Positions 42,790 through 52,609 of a stretch of 64,000 bases of DNA are shown in pieces. The DNA is taken from the NCBI RefSeq assembly GCF_025244825.1, contig NZ_CP104263.1, positions 3,286,001 through 3,350,000 of the forward strand, written 5' to 3'. This DNA comes from Arthrobacter jinronghuae. GTDB lineage: Bacteria; Actinomycetota; Actinomycetes; Actinomycetales; Micrococcaceae. Made by a program: the position numbers and the translations under genes. The notes below the pieces were generated by a model. It was not told the DNA's origin, did no database searches, and worked only from the letters and a program-made list of their open reading frames with translations. The first letter of the stretch is position 1; every line of letters begins with the position of its first letter.

Positions 42790-44925
42790 TTACGCCCCGC
42801 CCCGGCGCAGCAGCCGGCCCGCAGGAACGGCAGGGTCGACGTCGACGCCGGCCAGCAGCGTCCGCCGCACGATGCCGGTGAGCTGCTTCCCCGCGTACGG
42901 CGTGACCGGATTCTTATGCTGCAGGGCGGCCGGATCCACGGTGAAGGTGTCTCCGGCCGCGAAGACCGCGAAGTCGGCATCCTTGCCCGGCGCAATGCCG
43001 CCCTTCCGGTCCAGCCCGGCCAGTGCCGCCGGAGCCGCGGACATCCAGTGCAGCACCTGCTCCAGCGGAATCCCGCGGGTGCGGGCCTCGGTCCAGATCA
43101 GCGGCAGGCCCAGCTGCAGCGAGGACACCCCGCCCCAGGCAACACCGAAGTCCCCGCGCACCAGGTCCTTCAGGTCCTGGGTGCTGGGCGAGTGGTCCGA
43201 CACAATGCAGTCGATGGTTCCGTCCGCCAGTCCGGCCCAGAGCTGTTCCCGGTTCGCGTCTTCACGGATTGGCGGGCAGCATTTGAACGCCGTGGCGCCG
43301 TCGGGAATCTCCTCGGCGGTCAGGGTCAGGTAGTGCGGGCAGGTCTCGGCGGTGAGGCGGACGCCGTCGTCCTTCGCCGCGCGGATCAGGGGCAGCGCCT
43401 CGGCGGAGGACAGGTGCAGGATGTGTGCCCGCGCTCCGGTGCGCCGTGCCGCCTCGATGACCTGTCCGACGGCGGTGTTTTCCGCTTCCGGCGGGCGCGA
43501 GGCGAGGAAGCCGGCGTACCGCGAACCGGCCGGGGTGTCCCGGATCTTGCCCGGGTCTTCGGCGTGGACGATCAGCAGGGCGTCGAAGGTCTTCAGTTCG
43601 GCGAGGACGGTTTCCATTTCCGCCGGTTCCAGGTGCGGGAATTCGTCGACGCCGGAGTGGACCAGGAAGCATTTGAAGCCGAACACGCCGGCATCATGCA
43701 GGGGACGCAAGTCCGCTTCGTTTCCGGGAACCGCTCCGCCCCAGAATCCGACGTCAACGACGGCCTGCGGCTCGGCGCAGGCCCGCTTGGTCTTCAGCGC
43801 CTCCACGTTCACGGTGGGCGGGATGCTGTTCAGCGGCATATCGATCAGCGTGGTGACTCCGCCGGCCGCCGCCGCCCGGGTGGCCGACGCGAATCCCTCC
43901 CACTCGGTGCGGCCCGGCTCGTTCACGTGGACATGGGTGTCCACCAGTCCGGGCAGCAGTGTTTCATCCTCGGCCAGTTCCAGCAGCCGCTCACCTTCCA
44001 GCCCGGTGCCCAGCGGGACGACGGCGGCAATCGAGCCGTTCCGCACGGCCACTTCCGCCGGAACAATCCCTTCCGGGGTGAGGACCGCGTTGCCGCGGAT
44101 CACCAGGTCGTAGCGGTCCGCATCCGCATCCAACCAGTCGAAAGCCCCGGAAACCGGCGCCGCGTATTCCAGCGACACCTCCCCGCGGTAGCCGCCGCTG
44201 CGGCTCGCCCGGACCCAGTCGGCCAGCGGCAGACTTCCGGTTCCGGGCGCCCCGCGGCCGGGCGCATCGGCTATCTGGATGTGCCCGAACCGGCCGGCGT
44301 CGGCGGCCACCAGCGCCGCGACGTCGTCGCCGTTCACCGCCAGATGGTAGAAATCGGCGAGCAGCGCCGTGTTGGCCGCCCCGGCGCTGTGCATCCGGTC
44401 CAGCACCGCGAACACGTCCGCCGCCGTTTTCAGGGGATAGTCCGGAGCGCCGCTGAGCGGTTCCAGCAGCACGGTTCCGCCGAAGGGCGCGACGGCGCGG
44501 GCCGCCTCCAGCAGGTTCCGTCCGGCTTCGGTGTCCTGCTCCTCCGGGGTGAAACGGGGATTGCGGTTGCCGTAGAGGGCGTTGAACAGCCGGCAGCCCA
44601 GCCGTTCCCCGATTCCCGCCACCACCTGCACGTTGGCCCGGAAATCCGCTCCCCGGTGCGGCAGGGACAGCAATCCTCGTTCGCCCGCGGGCATTGCCCC
44701 GGCGTCGAAGTTCAAAGCACCCAGCCGAACCCCGGCGTCACGGATGGCTGCCTCGAACTCGGCCACCTGTGCCTGCGGCGGGACCGGTTCGGTAAACGGC
44801 CACCAGAATTCCACGGTGTCGAACCCGGCGGCACGCGCGGCGGCCGGACGTTCCAGCAGCGGAAGCTCGGTAAAGAGGATGGAGCAGTTCACCGAGTATC
44901 CGGCGCGGGCGCCGTCGTGCATCAC
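42790..44925 (-). CDS. Fusion: hydroxypyruvate isomerase-like (Hyi) + allantoinase (AllB)
   Basis: A 711-residue bifunctional protein. Residues 1-265 form a TIM-barrel isomerase with active-site Glu155 (LLEPLSG) and Glu253 (SLEYAAP), matching the Hyi family. Residues from about 272 form an allantoinase with metal ligands H331 and H333 ([10 protein letters not shown]), a probably carboxylated Lys418 (FGFKCFL), H454 (IVHAEDP), a further His in [10 protein letters not shown] and D577 (SDHSPS). Allantoinase opens allantoin to allantoate, and Hyi interconverts hydroxypyruvate and tartronate semialdehyde. The frame is open without a break, and the start overlaps the AllE gene by 4 nt. Fusion of these two enzymes is unusual. 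Confidence 0.9.
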   Translation of the reverse strand: MMHDGARAGYSVNCSILFTELPLLERPAAARAAGFDTVEFWWPFTEPVPPQAQVAEFEAAIRDAGVRLGALNFDAGAMPAGERGLLSLPHRGADFRANVQVVAGIGERLGCRLFNALYGNRNPRFTPEEQDTEAGRNLLEAARAVAPFGGTVLLEPLSGAPDYPLKTAADVFAVLDRMHSAGAANTALLADFYHLAVNGDDVAALVAADAGRFGHIQIADAPGRGAPGTGSLPLADWVRASRSGGYRGEVSLEYAAPVSGAFDWLDADADRYDLVIRGNAVLTPEGIVPAEVAVRNGSIAAVVPLGTGLEGERLLELAEDETLLPGLVDTHVHVNEPGRTEWEGFASATRAAAAGGVTTLIDMPLNSIPPTVNVEALKTKRACAEPQAVVDVGFWGGAVPGNEADLRPLHDAGVFGFKCFLVHSGVDEFPHLEPAEMETVLAELKTFDALLIVHAEDPGKIRDTPAGSRYAGFLASRPPEAENTAVGQVIEAARRTGARAHILHLSSAEALPLIRAAKDDGVRLTAETCPHYLTLTAEEIPDGATAFKCCPPIREDANREQLWAGLADGTIDCIVSDHSPSTQDLKDLVRGDFGVAWGGVSSLQLGLPLIWTEARTRGIPLEQVLHWMSAAPAALAGLDRKGGIAPGKDADFAVFAAGDTFTVDPAALQHKNPVTPYAGKQLTGIVRRTLLAGVDVDPAVPAGRLLRRGGA

Positions 44926-45746
44926 CGGCCTCCCAGCAGGACCTGGCGGTTTACGTCCTTATAAAGGAGGTAGCGGAAGTTCGAGGGGCCCCCGGCGTAA
45001 CAGGCCTGCGGACAGAACGCGCGCAGGGACAGGTAGTCCCCCTCCTCCACCTCCACCCAGTCCTGGTTGAGCCGGTACACCGCCTTGCCCTCGAGCACGT
45101 ACAGCCCGTGCTCCATCACGTGGGTTTCGGCGAAGGGAATTACGGCACCGGGTTCGAAGGTCACCACGTTCACGTGCATGTCATAGGCGACGTCGTCCAC
45201 CGGGATCATCCGGGTGGTGCGCCATTTGTTGTCCGTGCCTGGCATGGGCGTCGGTGCGATGTCCGCCTCGTTCCCGAACACCGGCGCCGGAGTATGTCCG
45301 ACGAGCGGCTGGTAGGCCTTGCGGATCCAGGCGAATTTCACCGTTTCCTGCCCCTCGTTGAACGCGCCCCACAGCGTTTCCGGCGGCAGGTAGGCGAACC
45401 CGCCCGGGGTGAGTTCATGGTCCCGGCCCAGGCGGCGGACGGTCAGGGTGCCCTCGAGGACGAAAATGAAGGACTGCACTTCAAGTTCCGGTTCGGGGGC
45501 GCGGGAGCCGCCGCCCGGGGCCACCTCCATCAGGTACTGGGCGAACGTGGTGGCGCCGCCGGCCACCGGCCGGTTGAGGATCCAGGCGCGGGTATCGGTC
45601 CATTCGGGCAGCACGCTGACCACGATGTCCCGCAGCACGCCGCGGGGAATCACGGTGTAGGCCTCGGTGACCACGGCCCGTCCGGTGAGCAGATCGGTCT
45701 GTGCGGGCAGTCCGCCTTCGGGGGCGTAGTAGCGGGGCGTGTTCAC
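44922..45746 (-). CDS. allE: (S)-ureidoglycine aminohydrolase (bicupin)
   Basis: A 274-residue double cupin. The C-terminal cupin has the Mn-binding pattern in [20 protein letters not shown], and the protein ends [13 protein letters not shown]. The enzyme releases ammonia from (S)-ureidoglycine to make ureidoglycolate, following allantoate cleavage. The GTG start at 45746 overlaps the upstream DUF6986 stop by 1 nt, and its stop overlaps the fusion gene start by 4 nt. Length and neighbours fit AllE. Confidence 0.92.
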   Translation of the reverse strand: MNTPRYYAPEGGLPAQTDLLTGRAVVTEAYTVIPRGVLRDIVVSVLPEWTDTRAWILNRPVAGGATTFAQYLMEVAPGGGSRAPEPELEVQSFIFVLEGTLTVRRLGRDHELTPGGFAYLPPETLWGAFNEGQETVKFAWIRKAYQPLVGHTPAPVFGNEADIAPTPMPGTDNKWRTTRMIPVDDVAYDMHVNVVTFEPGAVIPFAETHVMEHGLYVLEGKAVYRLNQDWVEVEEGDYLSLRAFCPQACYAGGPSNFRYLLYKDVNRQVLLGGR

Positions 45747-47071
45747 TATCGGACCTTTTCTTCGGCGGTGGCGGCTTCCGCGGTGGCGGAGGCGGAGGGA
45801 TGGGCGGCTGGATGGGCGAGGGCGGCAAGTTCGACGCCGGTGAGCCCGGTGCCGCGTGCAATCTCGGCTTCGGTGAGTGCTCCGCACAGCAGTCCTCGGT
45901 GGACGAACCGGGCCAGCGCGCGGGCCGTGGCCGGTTCGTCGAGCACGCTGCCGCCGCGTTTCTGCACGTAATTGCGCAGGCGCCCCGCGGCGTCGTCGAA
46001 CCCCTCCCGGTAAAAGGCGTAGGTGGCCAGGAAGCGGGTGGGCAGCTGCGCCGGATGCAGGTCCCAGCCCTGGTAGAAGCCGCGTTCCAGGGATCGGCGC
46101 ACCAGCCGGGCATGCAGCTGCCAGGCCGCACGGATCTCGGCGGGCGTACCCAGCGGCAGGATGTTGGTGGAGCCGTCGGAAAGCCGGACGCCGGTGCCGG
46201 CGGCGGCCACCTGCATCACGGCCTTGGCGTAGTCCGCGGCCGGATGCTCCATGGACTGGTATGCCGCGGCGATCTGCACCGAATCGGAATAGTCGTAGGT
46301 GCCGTAGTGCAAGGCGGAAACCCGGCCCTTGGCCCGGTGGATCAGCTGTGCGGCGGGCACCGTGCCGTTGGCGGCCAGGATCAGCTGCGGGGTTTCCACC
46401 TGCACCTCGAACCGGAGCCGTCCTTCGGGCAGCCCGTGGGCGTCCTCCAACAGTTCGCAGATGTAGACCATGGCCTCGACCTGTTCCACGGTGGAGACCT
46501 TGGGCAGGGTCAGCACCAGTCCGTCCGGCAGCGGCCCGGCCGCCAGCAGTTCGGCCAGGAACAGGTCCAGGGTGCGGACGCCGCGGGCGCGGGTGGCAGC
46601 TTCGAAGGACTTGAACCGGATGCCGACAAACGGCGGGGCGGTTCCGGCGGCCACCGCCCCGGCCACGGCGGCGGCCGCCTGCCGGGCATGGCCGTCCTCC
46701 TCGTCGTCGGGCCGGACACCGTAGCCGTCCTCGAAGTCCAGGCGTAGGTCCTCGATCGGTTCGGTGCGCAGTTTCGCCTCGACCAGCGGGACGACGGCGT
46801 CGGCCACTTTGGCGTCCAGGCCCAGCCGGTCCGCCAGCTCGGCGAGGGATCCGTGGGCCGCCAAAGCGGCCAGCCCCTCCTCGCCCCAGGTTCCGGGGAG
46901 GGCGGGCACGCAGCGGTCCGCCGGAATGTAGACGGTGTGGACGGGCTGGCGGCTGCCGTCGTCGCCGGGGTAGGCCGTAGCGAGCAGCCGGTCGCTGTCC
47001 GCGAGGACGGCGTCCAGCCGGGCTCTGTGCTCGGCGCCGAGAACGGGTTGGTGGGCATTGGGTGGTGTCAC
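45746..47071 (-). CDS. DUF6986 family aldolase/lyase-like protein
   Basis: A 441-residue protein of the DUF6986 group, related to HpcH/citrate-lyase-type TIM barrels. Conserved acidic stretches include RLDFEDGYGVRP and VLTLPKVSTVEQVEAMV, and basic FEVQVETPQLIL follows. Position inside the ureide operon, between the permease and AllE genes, suggests that it acts on glyoxylate or ureidoglycolate (malate synthase-like condensation or ureidoglycolate cleavage). This is inference. The GTG start at 47071 is chosen from context. Confidence 0.82.
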   Translation of the reverse strand: MTPPNAHQPVLGAEHRARLDAVLADSDRLLATAYPGDDGSRQPVHTVYIPADRCVPALPGTWGEEGLAALAAHGSLAELADRLGLDAKVADAVVPLVEAKLRTEPIEDLRLDFEDGYGVRPDDEEDGHARQAAAAVAGAVAAGTAPPFVGIRFKSFEAATRARGVRTLDLFLAELLAAGPLPDGLVLTLPKVSTVEQVEAMVYICELLEDAHGLPEGRLRFEVQVETPQLILAANGTVPAAQLIHRAKGRVSALHYGTYDYSDSVQIAAAYQSMEHPAADYAKAVMQVAAAGTGVRLSDGSTNILPLGTPAEIRAAWQLHARLVRRSLERGFYQGWDLHPAQLPTRFLATYAFYREGFDDAAGRLRNYVQKRGGSVLDEPATARALARFVHRGLLCGALTEAEIARGTGLTGVELAALAHPAAHPSASATAEAATAEEKVR

Positions 47072-47081
47072 GGTGGAGATC

Positions 47082-48569
47082 CTAATGGGGTTCGGTTCCG
47101 GTGGTGGTCAGCGGGATTTCCTGGCCGTCGGCGTCCAGCAGTTTGCCGTCCTGCACATGGTCGCCCTCTTTCAACGCCGCCAGGTTCTCGACGCGCACAA
47201 TCCGGTCGGCTCCTTCGGCGAAGACGGAGGGGTCCTTCGGGTTACCGGACCGGATGTGGTTGAACAGGATGTTCATCAGGATGGCCATGACGGCGGCGGA
47301 GCTGATGCCGGAGTGGAAAATGGTGCCGAACCAGGTGGGGAACCGGTCGTAGAAGGTGGGGGCGGCAATCGGGATCATGCCGAAGCCGATGGACGTGGCA
47401 ACGATGATGAAGTTCATGTTGTCCCGGTAGTCCACCTTGGCCAGGGTGCGGATGCCGCTGGCCGCCACCGTGCCGAACAGGACAATTCCGGCGCCGCCGA
47501 GCACCGGCGTCGGCACCGCCGCCACTACCCGCCCAAGGATCGGCAGCAGGCCAAGGATGACCAGGATCAGCCCGCCGGCGCTGACCACAAAGCGGCTCTT
47601 GACTCCGGTGATGGCCACCAGGCCTACGTTCTGGGCGAAGGCGCTCTGCGTGAAGGAGTTGAAGACCGGGGACAGGGCGCTGGAAAGCATGTCGGCCCGC
47701 AGGCCGTTGCCGATCCGCTTGGCGTCCACCTTGGTGTCCACGATCTCGCCCACGGCGATGATGTCCGCGGTGGTTTCGGTGAGGGTCACCAGGATGACGA
47801 TCACCATGGAGATGATGGCCGCCGCCTCGAAGGTGGGCAGCCCGAAGGCGAAGGGCTGTGGGAACGCGAACACGGGTCCGGTGCCCACCCCGGAGAAATC
47901 GGCCTTGCCGGTGACGAGGGCGAAGACCGTGCCCAGGACAATGGCAATGAGGATGGACAGCCGGGAAATGGCGGAGCTGCCCAGTTTGCTCAGCAGCAGC
48001 ACCAGCAGCAGGGTCAGCCCGGCCAGCCCGATGTTGGAGACGCTGCCGTAGTCCGGGGCGGCGCTGCTGCCGCCCATGGCCCAGTTCGCTGCCACGGGCA
48101 TCAGGGTCAGGCCGATGGTGGTGATGACGACGCCGGTGACCACCGGCGGGAAGAAGCGGATCACCCTGGCGAACACCGGGGTGATCAGCAGCCCGATCAG
48201 GGACGCGACGATCACGGCGCCAAAGACGGACTGCAGCCCGCCGCCGCCGTCGAGAATGGCGGTCATGGTGGCCACCCCGGCGAAGGACACACCCTGGACC
48301 AGGGGCAGCTGGGAGCCGAAGAACGGGATGCCCACGGTCTGCAGCAGGGTGGCCAGACCGCCGACAAACAGGCAGGCGGCCACCAGCATGCCGACGTCGG
48401 TGGGATCCAGGCCGGCGGCGGTGCCGACAATCAGCGGCGGGGCGATAATCCCGCCGTACATGGTCAGTACGTGCTGGAAGCCGTACGCGAACGTGCTGCC
48501 CAGCGGCAGCCGGGCATCCTCGGGGCGGGCGGCGGCCCGATCCGGCGCGGCGCGGTGTGCGCGGCTCAT
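47082..48569 (-). CDS. Nucleobase:cation symporter-2 (uracil-xanthine permease) family transporter
   Basis: A 495-residue inner-membrane protein with about fourteen helices. It includes TFAYGFQHVLTMYGGIIAPPLIVG at the start and GTVAASGIRTLAKVDY later, which place it in the NCS2 xanthine/urate branch. It likely imports xanthine or urate for the operon it belongs to. ATG 48569 shares one base with the uricase stop (TGATG). It precedes the DUF6986 gene by 10 bp. Confidence 0.93.
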   Translation of the reverse strand: MSRAHRAAPDRAAARPEDARLPLGSTFAYGFQHVLTMYGGIIAPPLIVGTAAGLDPTDVGMLVAACLFVGGLATLLQTVGIPFFGSQLPLVQGVSFAGVATMTAILDGGGGLQSVFGAVIVASLIGLLITPVFARVIRFFPPVVTGVVITTIGLTLMPVAANWAMGGSSAAPDYGSVSNIGLAGLTLLLVLLLSKLGSSAISRLSILIAIVLGTVFALVTGKADFSGVGTGPVFAFPQPFAFGLPTFEAAAIISMVIVILVTLTETTADIIAVGEIVDTKVDAKRIGNGLRADMLSSALSPVFNSFTQSAFAQNVGLVAITGVKSRFVVSAGGLILVILGLLPILGRVVAAVPTPVLGGAGIVLFGTVAASGIRTLAKVDYRDNMNFIIVATSIGFGMIPIAAPTFYDRFPTWFGTIFHSGISSAAVMAILMNILFNHIRSGNPKDPSVFAEGADRIVRVENLAALKEGDHVQDGKLLDADGQEIPLTTTGTEPH

Positions 48570-49519
48570 CAGCAGAACCCGCCCACGGTGTTCCACACCG
48601 GTGCATCCGGGTCCGTGCCCTCGCGGAGCACGGACGCTTCGATCAGTCCGTAGGGCCGGTCCGCGGCGAAGAAGACCTCGTTGGGGTTGTCCAGGCCGAA
48701 GGGTGACAGGTCGACGAGGAAATGGTGGTTGTTCGGCAGGGAGAGGCGGACTTCCACGATTTCCGGGTGCGCGGCGATCACGGCTTTGCCCATTTCATAC
48801 ATGCTCTGCTGCAGGGCCAGGGAGTGCGTGGTGGCGAAGGCGTCCAGGAGCAGGGTCCGCGCGGAGGCGTAGAGGGCGTTGAAATCCAGGGCGGTCAGGT
48901 CCGCGTCCGGGGCGTAGCGCCACTTGGCCGTGACGTCCGTGGCGAGGATCCGGTCCGTGGTTTCCGCGAGGGTGGTGTACCGGTCGCGCGGGAAACCGTG
49001 GAACTCCGATCCGGTGGATTTGAGCACCGTCAGGCCGCTGATCCCCGAGATCAGGTGCTGCTTGCCGGCGGCCGACACCAGGACCGCGGTGCGGATTTCG
49101 GATTTGTCCTTGGCGAAGGCGTGGTCATGGTCGCTGATCCGGTTCCAGAAGTACTGCTCCGCGGCCCAGCGTCCGCCGGTGACCCAGCCGAACCCGCCGG
49201 TGAAGTGCTGTTCCAGCCGCAGCAGGAACGCCTCGGGCGAGCCGACGCCGTCGCGGGCGAACGCGTAGATGGTGTTCTTCTGCGTGTCCGTGGCCACCAC
49301 GGAGGAGTTGTCCCCCTGGGTGTGGGCGGCCTCGAAGTCGCCGTGCAGCTGGGAGGTGACGCTGAGGTCCTCCAGCGAGTGACGGGCGGTGTCGCGGGTG
49401 ACCTTCACCAGCCGGACCTCGGCCTTGCCGTATTGGTTGCGGCCGAGCACGATCTTCGATTCGGGGCTTGCAGCCGTGGCGGTGTTGTCTCCTGCGGGGG
49501 CCTGCGTTGCTTCGGTCAT
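48569..49519 (-). CDS. Uricase (urate oxidase)
   Basis: A 316-residue cofactor-free urate oxidase. Motifs are GKAEVRLVKVTRD, NTIYAFARDGV, STGSEFHGFPRDRYTTL and LPNNHHFLVDLSPFGLDNPNEVF, the last containing the urate-binding and proton-relay residues. It converts urate to 5-hydroxyisourate. The 23-residue Ala/Thr-rich N-terminus is an extension. It is 3 bp from the HIU hydrolase gene. Confidence 0.97.
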   Translation of the reverse strand: MTEATQAPAGDNTATAASPESKIVLGRNQYGKAEVRLVKVTRDTARHSLEDLSVTSQLHGDFEAAHTQGDNSSVVATDTQKNTIYAFARDGVGSPEAFLLRLEQHFTGGFGWVTGGRWAAEQYFWNRISDHDHAFAKDKSEIRTAVLVSAAGKQHLISGISGLTVLKSTGSEFHGFPRDRYTTLAETTDRILATDVTAKWRYAPDADLTALDFNALYASARTLLLDAFATTHSLALQQSMYEMGKAVIAAHPEIVEVRLSLPNNHHFLVDLSPFGLDNPNEVFFAADRPYGLIEASVLREGTDPDAPVWNTVGGFC

Positions 49520-49522
49520 GGC

Positions 49523-49864
49523 TCAGCTTCCTCGGTAGGTGGAGTAGGCAAACGGGCTTAGCAGCAGCGGCACGTGGTAGTGCTGGGCCGGGTCGGTGAG
49601 GCTAAAGGTCAGGGAGACGCTGGGGAAAAAGGTCTCCGTTCCGGCGGCGGCAAAGTAGTCGCCGGTGGCGAAGTCGACCCGGTAGGTGCCCGGCTCCAGT
49701 TCCGCCGGACCGAGGCTCCCGATCCGGCCGTCCCCGTCCGTGGTTCCCTCCCCCACCCGGGTCTCGCCGCCGTCGCGCAGGGACCAGAGGGAGGCGGCGA
49801 CGCCGGCGGCGGGCCTGCCGGCGGCAGTGTCCAGGATGTGGGTGGTGACATGGCTGCGGGTCAT
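49523..49864 (-). CDS. 5-hydroxyisourate hydrolase (transthyretin-like)
   Basis: A 113-residue HIUase. It begins VTTHILDTAAGRPAAGV and ends FAYSTYRGS, the C-terminal YRGS motif that holds the active site. It hydrolyses 5-hydroxyisourate to OHCU. Its start overlaps the OHCU decarboxylase stop by 4 nt, and the three enzymes form the urate-to-allantoin module. Confidence 0.96.
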   Translation of the reverse strand: MTRSHVTTHILDTAAGRPAAGVAASLWSLRDGGETRVGEGTTDGDGRIGSLGPAELEPGTYRVDFATGDYFAAAGTETFFPSVSLTFSLTDPAQHYHVPLLLSPFAYSTYRGS

Positions 49865-50388
49865 GCGTTCAGCAGTCCTTCGAGTCGGAGGATGGCAATG
49901 TCGCGCAGCTGGGCTGCAATGACGGGGAGTTCTTCGGCGTCGGTGTTCTGCAGCCGTTCTTCGAGGACGGCCAGGATTTCCTCCGCAGTGCGGCCGGCGG
50001 CACGGATGAGGAATACGCGGCCGAACCGGTCTTCGTACGCCCGGTTGCCGGCCTGCAACCGGTCCTGGATTCCGTCGAGTCCACTCACGGACGCCTGCTC
50101 GCTGCGGGAGAAGCTGGCTTCAGTGCCGGTGCCGGCGGCACGGTCACCGATACGCGGGTGGTGGGCCAGGGCGGCGTCAATCTCTGCCTGGGTGAAATCA
50201 GGGGCGGCCAATTCGGCGAAACTCAGCAGCTCTCCTGGGGTTGTGAACGGTCGGGCGGCAGCTACCTCGTTGCACCAGCGGGGAACGTCCAGGCAGGGCC
50301 GCAGCATCGCTTCGGCATCCGGCCGGGACGCTGCATTGAAGGCGGCAAGGAAATCCGCTGCTTCTGGGGGCGTGTCTTCTGGGGGCAC
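49861..50388 (-). CDS. 2-oxo-4-hydroxy-4-carboxy-5-ureidoimidazoline decarboxylase
   Basis: A 175-residue all-helical decarboxylase. The catalytic His lies in AALAHHPRIGDRA, preceded by W in PRWCNEV and followed by R in RFGRVFLIRAAGR. It converts OHCU to (S)-allantoin. It is the first gene of the minus-strand operon; its start is preceded by the divergent region with the DUF3995 gene. Confidence 0.94.
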   Translation of the reverse strand: MPPEDTPPEAADFLAAFNAASRPDAEAMLRPCLDVPRWCNEVAAARPFTTPGELLSFAELAAPDFTQAEIDAALAHHPRIGDRAAGTGTEASFSRSEQASVSGLDGIQDRLQAGNRAYEDRFGRVFLIRAAGRTAEEILAVLEERLQNTDAEELPVIAAQLRDIAILRLEGLLNA

Positions 50389-50617
50389 GGGTGTCAGCTT
50401 TCAGTCAGAGCTCATCCGCCGCCGGCGCTGGACACCCTTGACCATCGGCGACGCCGACTTGATTCGATGTTCCGGAACGGAATTTATATTTGGGTCAGTC
50501 TGTGCGCCCCCGCAGTATCTGTCAAGGAACTGTTCGTTATTAAACCCGGAGTATTACCGGAGGTTAATTTGCGCGCTCTTCCGCAGGCACTTCCCGTACG
50601 GCGGACCGGCTTCCAAA
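50389..50617. promoter_or_regulatory. Divergent control region of the purine operon
   Basis: This 229-bp region is lower in GC and holds the palindrome GTTCCGGAAC near 50471 followed by TTTATATTTG, a possible operator with a promoter for the minus-strand operon. No regulator gene is adjacent. Confidence 0.4.
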
Positions 50618-51145
50618 ATGGCTTACATGGACTCCTCCGTTGAACGGAAGGCAGGCCGTCGGCAGGCTCCGACCGGGCTCAGCCGCGCCTGTCTTTGGAC
50701 GGCATGCGCAGCCGGGCTGCTGCACGCCGCGTTCAGCCTCTACTGGGCGCTGGGCGGACGCTGGCTGCTGGATACCGTGGGGCAGTGGGCCGTGCAGGAA
50801 TCCACAGAAGCGCCGTTGCGGGCCGGGCTGCTGCTGGGAGCCGTGGCCGCCTTCAAGGCGGCGGCCGCACTGGTTCCCACGGCGGCGGCGTACGGCCGGG
50901 TGCCGTGGCCGGGCCTCTGGCGGACGGTGAGCTGGATCGGTGCCGTGGTGCTGGTGCTGTACGGGGGTGCGAACACAGTGGTCAGCAATGCCGTGCTGGC
51001 CGGGCTGATCCGCCCGGAGACCGGGTATAACCGCATGGCGACGATCGGGCATGCCTGGCTCTGGGACCCGCTGTTCCTGCTGTGGGGTGCGGCCCTGCTC
51101 GGCTACCTCGTGCTGTCCCGTGCCGTCCCGCGCCGGACGGGATAA
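50618..51145 (+). CDS. DUF3995 family membrane protein
   Basis: A 175-residue protein with four helices. The motif LLHAAFSLYWALGGRWLLDTVG and the later GHAWLWDPLFLLWGAALLGYL define DUF3995, of unknown function. ATG 50618 is used; 50627 is an alternative. It stands between the two halves of the purine locus and need not take part in it. Confidence 0.85.
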   Translation: MAYMDSSVERKAGRRQAPTGLSRACLWTACAAGLLHAAFSLYWALGGRWLLDTVGQWAVQESTEAPLRAGLLLGAVAAFKAAAALVPTAAAYGRVPWPGLWRTVSWIGAVVLVLYGGANTVVSNAVLAGLIRPETGYNRMATIGHAWLWDPLFLLWGAALLGYLVLSRAVPRRTG

Positions 51146-51444
51146 CCACCGGGAACGCGCCCGCTGAGGGAGAACACGCCATTTCCGGCAGAGTATCCCG
51201 CCGGAAAGAACCGCGTGGTACGCTTCCCTGCAATTACCGGAGACCTTGGGGTTTTTGAACCGGTTTTGGGTGCCGGAAACATTCTTTTGCGGCCGTCGGA
51301 TACAAAGTAATGAGCTTTTGAAATGTTTCATTGTTTTGCGGATTTAAGGCCCCTGCCAGTCATTTCCCGCAGGGGGAACTCACCGCTTTGGTTACTGGGC
51401 TAACCGGTGGCGGTTGCCGCCGGGTTGCCGGAGGGTAGGCCGCA
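51146..51444. other. Intergenic region before xdhC
   Basis: About 299 bp with no gene. It contains AT-rich stretches (51240-51360) and short palindromes such as GAAATGTTTC at about 51319. It probably carries the promoter of the xanthine dehydrogenase operon, but no clear -10/-35 is visible. Confidence 0.4.
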
Positions 51445-52599
51445 GTGTTGGACGTGTTGGAGGAGCTGGCCGCCGCCACGGCCGGCGGTATTCCCTGCGC
51501 CGCGGCGACGATCGTCCGCGCCTCCGGCTCCGTTCCCCGGCCCGCCGGAACCACCATGCTGGTCAGCGGCACCGGGGCGATTTCCGGTTCCCTCTCGGGC
51601 GGCTGTGTGGAGGCCGCCGTCGTCACCGCGGCCGAGGACGTCCTCGCCGACGGCCGTCCGCGGTTCGAGTCCTTCGGCTACAGCGACACCGATGCGTTCG
51701 CCGTCGGACTCAGCTGCGGCGGCACCTTGGAGGTGTTTATCGCTCCCGTCCTCCCCGGGACTGTCCCGGCCGTCCCGGACGCCGGCACGCCCTGTGCACT
51801 GCTCCGGCGGATTGACGACGGCGCGGCTTCCGTTCCGCTGCTAATCCAGGACCCGGCAGAGGCCACGCCTGCGGGTCTGCTTACCGCCCACGGCCCCGCG
51901 CTGGCCGCGATGCTCGGCGTCGACCCGGCGCGTGCCGCAGCCCGCCTCGCTCCGCTGCTGGCGGCCGGCCGCACCGGCGTCGTCGAGCTGGGGGAATCCG
52001 GCGGGCCGGAGTGCGACGGCGGCAGCGCCGTCCTGTTCCTGGAGTCCCGGCTGGCGCCGCCGCGGCTGGTGCTCATCGGCGCCAACGACTTTTCCGCGGC
52101 CCTTGCCCGGCAGGGACGGATGCTCGGCTACCACGTGACCATCTGCGACGCACGGGCTGCGTTCACCAATCCGAGCCGTTTTCCCGACGCCCACGAGGTG
52201 CACGTGCAGTGGCCGGACTCCTACCTGCGCGGGGAGGCAGCGGCGGGGCGGCTGGACGCCCGCACCGTGGTCTGCGTGCTCAGCCACGACGCCAAATTCG
52301 ACGTTCCGGTCCTGGCCGATGCCCTGCGCCGGGAGCTGGCCTTTGTCGGGGCAATGGGGTCGCGCCGGACCCACGACGCCCGGCTGGCCGCCCTGCGTAC
52401 GGCCGGGCTGACCGGACCCGAGGTGGCGAAGCTGCACTCCCCCATCGGGCTCGATATCGGCGCCGCCACCCCCGAGGAGACCGCGGTGTCCGTTTTCGCG
52501 GAGATCGTGGCCGCCCGGTCCGGAGCAGCCGCCAGCGGACAACCGCTGCGCGACGTTTCCGGCCCCATCCATCCGACCAACCGGCTCCGCGCCAGCTGA
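51445..52599 (+). CDS. xdhC: XdhC/CoxI family molybdenum-cofactor insertion factor
   Basis: A 384-residue protein. The N-terminal XdhC domain has ASGSVPRPAGTTMLVS and GSLSGGCVEAAVV. The Rossmann-type C-terminal domain has VLIGANDFSAAL, VCVLSHDAKFDVPVL and FVGAMGSRRTHDARL. It binds sulfurated Mo cofactor and loads it into xanthine dehydrogenase. GTG 51445 is the start. It precedes the FAD subunit by 10 bp. Confidence 0.92.
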   Translation: MLDVLEELAAATAGGIPCAAATIVRASGSVPRPAGTTMLVSGTGAISGSLSGGCVEAAVVTAAEDVLADGRPRFESFGYSDTDAFAVGLSCGGTLEVFIAPVLPGTVPAVPDAGTPCALLRRIDDGAASVPLLIQDPAEATPAGLLTAHGPALAAMLGVDPARAAARLAPLLAAGRTGVVELGESGGPECDGGSAVLFLESRLAPPRLVLIGANDFSAALARQGRMLGYHVTICDARAAFTNPSRFPDAHEVHVQWPDSYLRGEAAAGRLDARTVVCVLSHDAKFDVPVLADALRRELAFVGAMGSRRTHDARLAALRTAGLTGPEVAKLHSPIGLDIGAATPEETAVSVFAEIVAARSGAAASGQPLRDVSGPIHPTNRLRAS

Positions 52600-52609
52600 G
52601 GAAACCCCT

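Noticed and set aside
49574..50617. Plus-strand extension of the DUF3995 frame
   Set aside because: Overlaps the uricase-operon genes on the other strand; the conserved domain starts after ATG 50618.
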